A stretch of DNA of 13,342 nt, taken from contig JAANWY010000278.1 in NCBI GenBank assembly GCA_018263655.1, positions 1 through 13,342 of the forward strand, written 5' to 3'. Each line of letters begins with the position of its first letter. Positions within the stretch are counted from its first letter, which is position 1. A program made the position numbers and the translations under genes. Under the pieces are notes generated by a model that saw only the letters and a program-made list of their open reading frames with translations, was not told where the DNA came from and did no database searches. Positions 5,428-12,592 of the stretch are shown here, one piece after another. The stretch comes from Anaerolineales bacterium (GTDB taxonomy: Bacteria > Chloroflexota > Anaerolineae > Epilineales > JAANWY01).

Positions 5428-6933
5428 TCAGGGCAGGTCGGTCGAGCCCATGAGATACCGATCACACTCGCGTGCGGCCCCACGCCCGTCGCTGATGGCC
5501 CAGACGACGAGGCTCTGGCCCCGGCGCATGTCGCCGGCGGCGAACACACCCTCGACAGTCGTGGCGAACTGGCCGAATCGCGCCTTGGCATTCGACCGCT
5601 GATCCCGCTCCACGCCCAGGCCGTCCAAAAGAGTGTCTTCCGGACCAAGAAAGCCCATGGCAAGGAGTACCAACTGGGCCGGCCAGACCTTCGCGGTGCC
5701 GGGGACCTCCACTGGTCGGGGCCGGCCGTTGTTGCCGGCCTCCCACTCGATCTGGACCGTGTGCAATTCCTTCACGCGCCCATTTTCGTCGCCAACGAAC
5801 TTCTTCGTCATGATGCAGAATATACGCGGGTCGCGCCCGAAGACGGTGGCCGCTTCCTCCTGACCGTAGTCCACCCGGAAGATTTTCGGCCATTGGGGCC
5901 AGGGGTTGTCCTGGGCGCGCTCGAGAGGCGGTTGCGGCAGGATCTCGAACTGGGTCAAGCTGCGACACCCATGGCGAACGGCGGTAGCGACACAGTCCGT
6001 GCCCGTATCGCCGCCCCCGATGACGATAACGTCCTTGTCTCTGGCAGAGAGGTGCGAGAAACCAGGTTTTTCGGAAAAACCTGGTTTCTGATCAGAATCA
6101 AGAAGATTCTTGGTATTCACCCGCAGGAATTCCATGGCGAAGTGGATGCCGTCGAGTTCCCGTCCCTCGATTGGCAGATCACGCGGCTTGGTGGCTCCTC
6201 CACAGAGAACGGCGGCGTCGAATTCCTCAAGAAGCTTGTTAGCCGCGTAGTCCTTGCCGGCCTCTGTGCTTGTCACGAACTCGACCCCTTCCGCCGCCAT
6301 GAGATCGACCCGGCGTTGGACGATGCTCTTGTCGAGCTTCATGTTGGGGATGCCGTAGATCAGAAGACCCCCGATGCGGTCAGCTCGCTCGAAGACGGTG
6401 ACCCAATGGCCGGCCCGGTTGAGTTGGTCGGCGCAGGCCAAGCCGGCCGGGCCCGACCCAACCACGGCCACTTTCTTGCCCGTGCGTCTGGCCGGCGGTT
6501 CGGGGACCACCCACCCCTCCTCGAAGGCCTTGTCGATGATGGCACGCTCGATGCTCTTGATGGTGACCGGCGGTTCATTGATCCCCAGGGTGCATGACCC
6601 TTCGCACGGGGCGGGACACACGCGGCTCGTGAATTCGGGGAAGTTGTTCGTCTTGCTCAAGCGGTGATACGCCTCCTGCCACAGCCCACGGTAGACCAGG
6701 TCGTTCCACTCGGGGATTAGGTTGTGAATTGGGCAGCCTTGAGCTGTCCCGTTAACGAGCGTGCCGGTGTGGCAGAAGGGTATACCACAGTCCATGCAAC
6801 GCGCCCCCTGGATCCGCAGCTTCTCCGCGGGAAGCTGCAGATGGAACTCCTCCCAGTCCTCAATCCGCTCCTCGGGCGGGCGATCTGCCGGCAACTCGCG
6901 TGGATATTCAATGAATCCCGTCGGTTTTCCCAT
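5428..6933 (-). CDS. gltD: Glutamate synthase (NADPH) small subunit GltD
   Basis: Beta subunit of glutamate synthase (501 residues). It oxidises NADPH through FAD and passes electrons via 4Fe-4S clusters to the large subunit, which makes two glutamates from glutamine and 2-oxoglutarate. Cluster cysteines: Cys46, 49 and 54 with Cys67, and Cys106, 110 and 114 (CPAPCEGSC). FAD binding: VVGSGPAGLACADQ (about 158-170). NADPH binding: VIGGGDTGTDC (304-314). C-terminal FAD motif: GVFAAGDMRRGQ (462-473). The N-terminal spacing and the CHTGTLVNG segment resemble plant and cyanobacterial GOGAT. The ATG follows GGAGGA with seven bases of spacing. It lies 237 bp downstream of gltB on the same strand, probably in one transcript. 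Residues 282-292 (QKPGFSEKPGF) are encoded by a perfect palindrome and appear to be an insertion. Confidence 0.97.
   Translation of the reverse strand: MGKPTGFIEYPRELPADRPPEERIEDWEEFHLQLPAEKLRIQGARCMDCGIPFCHTGTLVNGTAQGCPIHNLIPEWNDLVYRGLWQEAYHRLSKTNNFPEFTSRVCPAPCEGSCTLGINEPPVTIKSIERAIIDKAFEEGWVVPEPPARRTGKKVAVVGSGPAGLACADQLNRAGHWVTVFERADRIGGLLIYGIPNMKLDKSIVQRRVDLMAAEGVEFVTSTEAGKDYAANKLLEEFDAAVLCGGATKPRDLPIEGRELDGIHFAMEFLRVNTKNLLDSDQKPGFSEKPGFSHLSARDKDVIVIGGGDTGTDCVATAVRHGCRSLTQFEILPQPPLERAQDNPWPQWPKIFRVDYGQEEAATVFGRDPRIFCIMTKKFVGDENGRVKELHTVQIEWEAGNNGRPRPVEVPGTAKVWPAQLVLLAMGFLGPEDTLLDGLGVERDQRSNAKARFGQFATTVEGVFAAGDMRRGQSLVVWAISDGRGAARECDRYLMGSTDLP
6057..6089. repeat. 33-bp palindromic repeat inserted in frame within gltD
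   Basis: A perfect palindrome: 16-bp arms AGAAACCAGGTTTTTC (6057-6072) and GAAAAACCTGGTTTCT (6074-6089) around one central base. It is 33 bp, exactly 11 codons, and encodes the internally repeated QKPGFSEKPGF (residues 282-292). It sits in the linker just before the NADPH-binding motif. By memory of the family this loop is about seven residues shorter in other GltD proteins. AGAAACC...GGTTTCT palindromes are widespread intergenic repeats in Chloroflexota and filamentous cyanobacteria (recalled, not searched). Confidence 0.85.
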
Positions 6934-6951
6934 TTATTCGTCCTCCAACCT

Positions 6952-6987
6952 GAGATTGGAGACTAGAGATTGAAGATTGTCAATCTC
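6952..6987. repeat. Heptamer array (GAGATTG type) just upstream of gltD
   Basis: Four tandem 7-bp units on the plus strand: GAGATTG, GAGACTA, GAGATTG and AAGATTG (6952-6979), followed by one inverted unit CAATCTC (6981-6987). They lie immediately upstream of the gltD Shine-Dalgarno. They are complementary to the CAATCTC array at 7126-7172, so in the gltBD transcript the two arrays can pair. Confidence 0.8.
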
Positions 6988-7067
6988 ATGACCGCCGAAG
7001 AGCCTGTGCTGAGCGCCGCCGAAGCATCTCCTGATCGAGGCGTGAAGGGGCGTCGGTCGGGAGACCT

Positions 7068-7118
7068 CGCCCAACATCATGGTTCGCCCAACATCATGGT
7101 TCACCCAACATCATGGAT
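7068..7118. repeat. Three tandem copies of a 17-bp repeat between gltB and gltD
   Basis: The unit CGCCCAACATCATGGTT occurs exactly at 7068-7084 and 7085-7101, and with two changes at 7102-7118. It lies in the loop between the opposed heptamer arrays and is non-coding in the gltBD direction. I recognise no function. Confidence 0.85.
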
Positions 7119-7125
7119 TGAACGT

Positions 7126-7172
7126 CAATCTCCAATCTCCAATCTCCAATCTCCAGTCTCCAATCTCCAATC
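7126..7172. repeat. Heptamer array (CAATCTC) overlapping the gltB stop codon
   Basis: Six full 7-bp units plus a partial seventh. All full units are CAATCTC except the fifth, CAGTCTC (7154-7160). The array runs into the gltB TGA stop (7171-7173), so it begins exactly where coding ends. Expansion or contraction here would not alter GltB but would alter the gltB-gltD spacer. Confidence 0.88.
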
Positions 7173-10100
7173 AGTTCCCACTAACCCGCGCCACGTCACG
7201 CTTGTTCTCTTCAAATGCAGTCATGATGGCTTCTTCGCCGCTCAAGCCGGCTGCTTTGACACGCTCCACAGCCTCTAGCGCTCTCTTGTAGTCCTTGGGG
7301 AAGACCTTGACGAATTTCGGCGCCATCTCTTCCCACAGCGCCAGCACGGTCCACGCCCGAACGCTTTCAGTATACTCGGCGTGCTGACGAATCATGGCTT
7401 TCACATCTTCGATCTCGCCCTCGTCTTCGAGACGTTCAAGGTGGACCATATCCTGGTTGCATCGCGTGTGGAAGTCGCCGGACTCGTCCAGCACGTACGC
7501 AACGCCGCCCGACATGCCGGCAGCGAAGTTGCGCCCCGTCGGCCCGATGACGACGACGCGACCGCCCGTCATGTACTCGCAGCCGTGGTCGCCTACGGCC
7601 TCGACGACGGCGTGCACGCCGCTGTTTCTGACACAAAACCGCTCACCGGCCACACCTCGGATGTAGGCCTCCCCGCCGGTGGCACCGTAGAACGCCACGT
7701 TTCCGATGATGATGTTCTCTTCCGGCACAAAGGTCGAACCTTCCGGCGGGTAGACGATGATCTTCCCACCGGAGAGCCCCTTGCCGATGTAGTCGTTCGA
7801 ATCCCCTTCGAGGATGAACGTGATGCCCTGGGGGACGAAGGCGCCGAAACTCTGGCCGGCCGACCCTTTGAAGTGAAGCTGAATTGTGTCGTCCGGCAGG
7901 CCGTCGCCGCCATAGCGCCGCGAGACCTCACTGCCCAGGATTGTACCCACCACGCGGTTGGTGTTGCGGATGGGGAGTGTAGCGCGGACCCGCTCACCTC
8001 GCTCGAGCGCCGGCTCACAGAGTTCGAGCAGTACCTGGTTGTCAAGTGCTTTGTCGAGCCCGTGATCCTGGGGAATCTGGCAGTACCGGCCGACCTCCGG
8101 CGGGACATCCGGTTGGTAAAGGATGTTCGAGTAGTCCAGACCCTTTGCCTTCCAGTGATCCACGGCCTCGCGCACTTCGAGTTTGTCTATGCACCCGATC
8201 ATCTCGTCGACGGTCCGGAAGCCGAGCCTCGCCATCCACTCGCGCATCTCCCGGGCAATGAAGTGCATGAAGTTCACGACATATTCGGGCTTCCCAGTGA
8301 ACTTCTTCCGCAACGCCGGGTTCTGCGTCGCCACGCCGACGGGGCACGTATCCATGTGGCAAACTCGCATCATGACGCACCCCAATGCGACCAGCGGAGC
8401 GGTGGCAAATCCGAACTCCTCTGCGCCCAGGAGTGCCGCGATGACCACATCGCGACCGGTCTTCATTTGCCCGTCGGTTTCAACCACGATGCGGCTGCGC
8501 AGGTTGTTTAGCACCAGCGTCTGGTGAGTTTCAGCTACGCCTAGTTCCCACGGGAGGCCGGCGTGCTTGATGCTGCTCTGGGGCGAGGCGCCGGTGCCGC
8601 CGTCGTAGCCGCTGATCAGCACCACATCGGCATGGCCCTTGGCGACGCCGGCGGCAATCGTGCCCACACCCACCTCCGAGACGAGCTTGACGTTGATGCG
8701 GGCGTTGTGGTTGGCATTCTTGAGATCGTGGATCAGTTCGGCCAGATCCTCGATGGAGTAGATATCGTGGTGTGGGGGCGGCGAGATGAGCCCTACGCCC
8801 GGTGTCGAGTGCCTAACTTTTGCGATCCACGGGTAAACCTTGCGGCCAGGCAACTGTCCACCCTCGCCGGGCTTTGCTCCCTGGGCCATCTTGATCTGGA
8901 GCTCCTGGGCGTTCACCAGGTATTCGCTGGTGACACCAAACCGCCCAGAGGCAACCTGCTTGATAGCGCTGGAGCGCGACTCTCCGGTAGGGAGGGGGGT
9001 ATAGCGGACCGGGTCCTCGCCGCCTTCACCCGAATTGCTCTTGCCGCCGATGCGGTTCATGGCAATGGCTAGACTCTCGTGCGTCTCCTGGCCTATCGAG
9101 CCATAAGACATGGCCCCCGTCTTGAAACGGTGACAGATGGATTCGGCCGGCTCGACTTCCTCAAGCGGGATGGGCTCAGGTAGCAATTTGAGCTCCAGGA
9201 GACCGCGCAAGGTGGCGAGTCTTTCGGACTGGTTGTTGATCAGTTCCGCGTACTCCTTGTAGACTTCGTAGTCATTGAAACGGCATGCGGCCTGGAGCTT
9301 CTGTATCGTTTCCGGGTTGAATAGGTGGTGCTCCCCGTCTTGCCGCCACTGATACTGACCGCCAACGTCGAGAACCCTGCCGTTGACGGGGCGATCGGGG
9401 AAAGCGCGCTCGTGCCGCATCTGAGTTTCTCGAGCGATCTCGTCAATCCCAATGCCGCCCACCCGCGACGGTGTCCAAGTGAAGTACTTGTCGACGACAT
9501 CCTGATTGAGACCGAGAGCCTCGAAGATCTGGGCGCCTCGATAGCTTTGGATGGTGGAGATGCCCATCTTCGACATGGTCTTGACGATGCCCTTGGCGGC
9601 AGCCTTGATGTAGTTCTTCAAAGCCTTTTCAGGTGCGATATCGGTCAGCATCCTCTGCTGGACCATGTCGTCCAGCGTCTCGTACGCCAGGTAGGGGTTG
9701 ATGGCGTCGGCGCCGTACCCGATCAGGACCGAGAAGTGATGCACCTCGCAGGGTTCTCCGGATTCGAGCACCAACCCAACCTTGGTGCGCGCACCTTCCC
9801 GAATCAGGTGGTGGTGGAGGCCGGCGATGGCCAGGAGAGCCGGCGCCGGTGCATTCTCGTGGTCAACGCCCCGATCCGACAGGATCAGGATGTTGGCTCC
9901 CTCGGCGATGGCACGGCTGGCCTGGCAACACACCTCATCCACGGCCCGCTCCAATTCCGCGCCGCCTCCATCAGGTTCGAACAGGATTGGCAACGTCACT
10001 GCCTTGAAGCCGGGGAGGTCGATGTGGCGGAGCTTCTCCAGCTCGTCATCCGTCAAGATCGGAATGGACAATCTGATCTGCCGGCAACTCTCCGGTTCCG

Positions 10101-11775
10101 GTGCCACCAGGTTGCGCTCAGAACCCATCATCGTCTCCGCCGCCGTGATGATCTCCTCACGGATGGAGTCGATGGGCGGGTTGGTGACCTGCGCGAAGAG
10201 CTGTTTGAAGTAGTTGTAGAGGAGTTGGGGCTTGTCGGATAGCACTGCCAGGGGCGTGTCGTTGCCCATGGAGCCGACAGGCTCAACACTGTTCTTGGCC
10301 ATGGGGGCCAGGATGATGCGCAGCTCCTCGAAAGTATAGCCGAAGGTCTGCTGAAGCTGGATGAGGGTTTCGTATGCCGGCTCCCGTTCGCAGTCCAATG
10401 CGGGTTCGGGCAAGTCCTCCAATGCCACCATCTGCTCATTTAGCCACAGGCGGTAGGGCTGCTCGGTTGCCATCGCGTGTTTCAACTCTTTGTCCTCTAC
10501 AATGCGCCCCTTTTCGGTATCGACTAGGAGCATGCGGCCCGGCTGCAGACGCCCCTTGTACTGCACGCGATCAGGCGGAACGTCGAGCACGCCAACCTCG
10601 GAGGCCATGACCACCAGATCGTCTTTCGTCACGTAATACCGCGAGGGGCGCAGACCATTCCGGTCGAGCACCGCGCCGACCACCGTGCCATCGGTGAAGC
10701 CGATTGAGGCCGGGCCGTCCCACGGTTCCATGAGGCAACTGTGGTATTCGTAGAACGCTTTCTTCTCGTCGCTCATGCTTTCGTGGTTGGACCAGGGTTC
10801 GGGGATCATCATCATAACGGCATGGGGCAGGGATCGCCCGCTCAGCGTGAGGAACTCCAGGCAGTTGTCGAACATCGCTGTGTCGCTGCCGTCGGGGTGG
10901 ATGATGGGCAGAATCTTGGGTAGATCGTCGCCGAAGAGGTCCGATTCTAACATCGCCTGACGAGCGTGCATCCAGTTCACATTCCCGCGCAGGGTGTTGA
11001 TCTCACCGTTGTGGATCAGATAGCGATAGGGGTGGGCGCGCTCCCAACTGGGGGAGGTATTGGTGCTGAACCGCGAATGGACCAGGGCAATGGCTGCTTC
11101 CATGGCGGGGTTCGACAGGTCTGGGTAGTATGCCTCGAGCTGCTCCGACGTCAGCATACCCTTGTAGACCATGGTCTTGTAGGAAAGACTGGCGAGGTAG
11201 AAATAGTCCCCGCCCTCCATACCGGAGAAGCGAATCTCGTTTTCGGCCCGCTTGCGGATCACGTAGAGTTTGCGCTCGAAGGCCATGTCGTCCTGAATCT
11301 TGGCGTCCCGTCCGATGAGGACTTGCCGTACGAAAGGTTCGCGGGACAGTGCCGTCTTGCCTAGCAAGGCGTTGTTTGTCGGAACCGTACGCCACCCGAG
11401 CAGACGTTGTCCTTCCTCAGCGACGATTTCCTCGAAGCGCTGTTCGCAGTTCCGGCGGAGACCAGGGTCGGGAGGGAGGAACACCATGCCAACGCCATAT
11501 TCGCCGTAGGATGGCAGGGGGATGCTGGCCTCCGCGCACGCCTCCTCCAGAAAGGCGTGCGGCGTCTGAAGCAGAATGCCGGCCCCGTCGCCGGTGTTAG
11601 GTTCAGCGCCCCGCGCGCCCCGATGGGTCAGATTCAGGAGCACAGTGAGCGCCTTGCGCACAATGGCATTGGATTTCTCCCCCTTGATGTTCGCGACAAA
11701 CCCAATGCCGCAGGCGTCGTGCTCGAACCACGGATCATAGAGACCTTGCTTGGGCGGCAGTCCAATCTGAGTCAT
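7171..11775 (-). CDS. gltB: Glutamate synthase large subunit GltB
   Basis: Alpha subunit of glutamate synthase (1534 residues, full length for the family). It combines a class II glutamine amidotransferase domain, a central domain, an FMN-binding synthase domain and a GXGXG helix domain (about 1270-1500). The catalytic nucleophile is Cys22 in HDACGIGFVANI, exposed after removal of a 21-residue propeptide. The 3Fe-4S cluster cysteines are Cys1133, Cys1139 and Cys1144 (CVMMRVCHMDTCPVG). The conserved GEGGEDPVRY, QGAKPGEGGQLPG and SGYDGGTGASP segments mark the 2-oxoglutarate/FMN site. The ATG at 11775 is preceded by AGGAAGGA with six bases of spacing. It has a strong promoter at 11960-11988 and a terminator-like hairpin in the leader. 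gltD follows and supplies the NADPH-oxidising subunit. I see no frameshift or missing domain. Confidence 0.98.
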   Translation of the reverse strand: MTQIGLPPKQGLYDPWFEHDACGIGFVANIKGEKSNAIVRKALTVLLNLTHRGARGAEPNTGDGAGILLQTPHAFLEEACAEASIPLPSYGEYGVGMVFLPPDPGLRRNCEQRFEEIVAEEGQRLLGWRTVPTNNALLGKTALSREPFVRQVLIGRDAKIQDDMAFERKLYVIRKRAENEIRFSGMEGGDYFYLASLSYKTMVYKGMLTSEQLEAYYPDLSNPAMEAAIALVHSRFSTNTSPSWERAHPYRYLIHNGEINTLRGNVNWMHARQAMLESDLFGDDLPKILPIIHPDGSDTAMFDNCLEFLTLSGRSLPHAVMMMIPEPWSNHESMSDEKKAFYEYHSCLMEPWDGPASIGFTDGTVVGAVLDRNGLRPSRYYVTKDDLVVMASEVGVLDVPPDRVQYKGRLQPGRMLLVDTEKGRIVEDKELKHAMATEQPYRLWLNEQMVALEDLPEPALDCEREPAYETLIQLQQTFGYTFEELRIILAPMAKNSVEPVGSMGNDTPLAVLSDKPQLLYNYFKQLFAQVTNPPIDSIREEIITAAETMMGSERNLVAPEPESCRQIRLSIPILTDDELEKLRHIDLPGFKAVTLPILFEPDGGGAELERAVDEVCCQASRAIAEGANILILSDRGVDHENAPAPALLAIAGLHHHLIREGARTKVGLVLESGEPCEVHHFSVLIGYGADAINPYLAYETLDDMVQQRMLTDIAPEKALKNYIKAAAKGIVKTMSKMGISTIQSYRGAQIFEALGLNQDVVDKYFTWTPSRVGGIGIDEIARETQMRHERAFPDRPVNGRVLDVGGQYQWRQDGEHHLFNPETIQKLQAACRFNDYEVYKEYAELINNQSERLATLRGLLELKLLPEPIPLEEVEPAESICHRFKTGAMSYGSIGQETHESLAIAMNRIGGKSNSGEGGEDPVRYTPLPTGESRSSAIKQVASGRFGVTSEYLVNAQELQIKMAQGAKPGEGGQLPGRKVYPWIAKVRHSTPGVGLISPPPHHDIYSIEDLAELIHDLKNANHNARINVKLVSEVGVGTIAAGVAKGHADVVLISGYDGGTGASPQSSIKHAGLPWELGVAETHQTLVLNNLRSRIVVETDGQMKTGRDVVIAALLGAEEFGFATAPLVALGCVMMRVCHMDTCPVGVATQNPALRKKFTGKPEYVVNFMHFIAREMREWMARLGFRTVDEMIGCIDKLEVREAVDHWKAKGLDYSNILYQPDVPPEVGRYCQIPQDHGLDKALDNQVLLELCEPALERGERVRATLPIRNTNRVVGTILGSEVSRRYGGDGLPDDTIQLHFKGSAGQSFGAFVPQGITFILEGDSNDYIGKGLSGGKIIVYPPEGSTFVPEENIIIGNVAFYGATGGEAYIRGVAGERFCVRNSGVHAVVEAVGDHGCEYMTGGRVVVIGPTGRNFAAGMSGGVAYVLDESGDFHTRCNQDMVHLERLEDEGEIEDVKAMIRQHAEYTESVRAWTVLALWEEMAPKFVKVFPKDYKRALEAVERVKAAGLSGEEAIMTAFEENKRDVARVSGN

Positions 11776-11795
11776 GGCACATCCTTCCTAGAAAC

Positions 11796-11834
11796 AAAAA
11801 AGCCGCACCAACACGGGGTGACCCCGTGCCAGGC
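11796..11834 (-). terminator. Terminator-like hairpin (putative attenuator) in the gltB leader
   Basis: On the minus strand GCC-TG-GCAC (11834-11826) can pair with GTGC-GGC (11808-11802), enclosing a GGGG-TCA-CCCC hairpin, and is followed at once by six U residues (11801-11796). An alternative inner stem is CACGGGG/CCCCGTG (7 bp, 11828-11812). The U tract ends six bases before the gltB Shine-Dalgarno (11789-11782). An intrinsic terminator between promoter and coding sequence suggests attenuation. I see no T-box motif or recognised riboswitch in the roughly 178-nt leader, so the controlling signal is unknown. Confidence 0.6.
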
Positions 11835-11959
11835 GACCTCTTCTTCGAATCCGGTATCTCAGCTTAGAGACAAGCGGGCAAACACAATGACCGCGACCGG
11901 CCCTTTCAGTCCGGTACGTCCGATTCTGTGAGACTTGAGCGATTATCAGGTTGCCAAGT

Positions 11960-11988
11960 AGTATACCAAAAATGAAACGATGTGTCAA
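11960..11988 (-). promoter_or_regulatory. gltB promoter, near-consensus sigma-70
   Basis: On the minus strand, TTGACA (11988-11983) and TATACT (11965-11960) are separated by exactly 17 bases: a full match to the -35 box and five of six at the -10 box. The start of transcription would be near 11953, giving a leader of about 178 nt. An A/T-rich stretch (11991-11998) just upstream could act as an UP element. Confidence 0.8.
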
Positions 11989-11997
11989 CGTAAAAAT

Positions 11998-12178
11998 ACT
12001 GGTGTTTACCCATAACTTGGATGTCAAGTTGTTTCACGTGTGATCTGCGCGCACCTCGAACCCTTCGACGGGCTCAGGACGTCGCAAGTTCGAGCGTCCA
12101 GGAGGCTGAAACTTGTTTCAGGTCTTAGGGGTTCGGCCTTGCCTCTACGTGACAGGTGACTTATGGGTAAACACCAGT
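11998..12178. repeat. 181-bp segment bounded by an 18-bp perfect inverted repeat
   Basis: ACTGGTGTTTACCCATAA (11998-12015) is repeated inverted at 12161-12178, enclosing 145 bp. Beyond the arms there is gapped similarity (CGTAAAAAT on the left against CGTAAGTATTTC on the right strand), as in a decayed transposon end. Inside are REP-like hairpins: CTCGAAC/GTTCGAG (12055-12061 and 12088-12094), GGACG/CGTCC around 12077-12099, and CTGAAAC/GTTTCAG (12106-12121). There is no coding capacity and no exact target duplication. It occupies the divergent gap, ten bases upstream of the gltB -35 box. Confidence 0.7.
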
Positions 12179-12200
12179 GAAATACTTACGGAGGAACTTC

Positions 12201-12229
12201 TTGACCCTTCCCTCCCCTTGTGATATACT
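12201..12229 (+). promoter_or_regulatory. Promoter of the sigma-factor gene
   Basis: TTGACC (12201-12206) and TATACT (12224-12229) have a 17-base spacer, so five of six positions match at each box. Transcription would start near 12236, giving an unusually long leader of about 355 nt that contains the whole second MITE copy. Confidence 0.7.
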
Positions 12230-12237
12230 AACATCAC
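12220..12237. promoter_or_regulatory. Possible operator overlapping the sigma-gene promoter
   Basis: A 5-bp inverted repeat, GTGAT (12220-12224) and ATCAC (12233-12237), with an 8-base spacer spans the -10 box and the expected start site. The half-sites are short and the spacing does not match the CRP pattern, so this is only a candidate repressor site. Confidence 0.25.
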
Positions 12238-12376
12238 GCTTTCGTACGCGGGCCCCCTCCCATCCCCCTCCCACATGGACGTGAAGCCAGCGCCCGAGCC
12301 GGCACGGATCGCGGCAACTCGAATTGCCTGCCGGGGCATGGCTCTGATTGTTGGGGGCGCCCACGCACGTGATTGT

Positions 12377-12521
12377 GGCTCTTTGGGATTTCGCGTGACG
12401 CTCGCCGTGGACGACGCCCGTTGTGCTGACGGACGTCCACGGCCCACACACGGCGACGCCCATCGGCACGACGGACGTCGTCCCCTTTGAGCGAGAAAAC
12501 CCCGCGAAATCCCAAAGAGCC
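12377..12521. mobile_element. MITE-like element, copy 2 (145 bp) with 8-bp target duplication
   Basis: The same element as 4533-4632, in opposite orientation. Its ends match as GGCTCTTTGGGATTTCGCG inverted repeats (19 bp perfect). It is flanked by an exact 8-bp direct repeat, GTGATTGT (12369-12376 and 12522-12529), the mark of a transposition event. It is 45 bp longer than copy 1 because the central hairpin is present twice (12413-12437 and 12455-12479). The GG-starting ends and 8-bp duplication fit mobilisation by an ISL3-like transposase (family knowledge; inference). No transposase is present. It lies within the transcribed leader of the sigma-factor gene. Confidence 0.92.
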
Positions 12522-12592
12522 GTGATTGTCAGCCAGTTCCGGCTGCGCGCTGCAGGTAGCCGGCCTCACAGAAGGTGCCAGGGGGGTCCTGG

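Noticed and set aside
5761..6597. Long plus-strand ORF (278 codons) opposite gltD
   Set aside because: It is a shadow of the well-supported gltD reading frame, with no recognisable domain or ribosome binding site.
6952..7172. CRISPR array in the gltB-gltD spacer
   Set aside because: The repeats are 7-bp and 17-bp tandem units without spacers, and no cas gene is present.
6970..7278. Plus-strand ORF of 102 codons across the gltB-gltD spacer
   Set aside because: It consists largely of repeat translation and runs antisense into the gltB 3' end; there is no sign of coding selection.
11840..11865. TTCGAATCC resembling a tRNA T-loop
   Set aside because: No 7-bp acceptor stem, anticodon arm or CCA end can be built around it in either orientation.
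11776..11953. T-box or TPP riboswitch in the gltB leader (a CTGAGA segment is present)
   Set aside because: The T-box AGGGTGG-ACCGCG core is absent, and the TPP elements are not in the right order; only a generic terminator-like hairpin is supportable.
11788..12027. 79-codon minus-strand ORF in the gltB leader, as a possible leader peptide
   Set aside because: It has no Shine-Dalgarno, overlaps the promoter itself and the terminator hairpin, and shows no family resemblance; its start lies upstream of the predicted transcription start.
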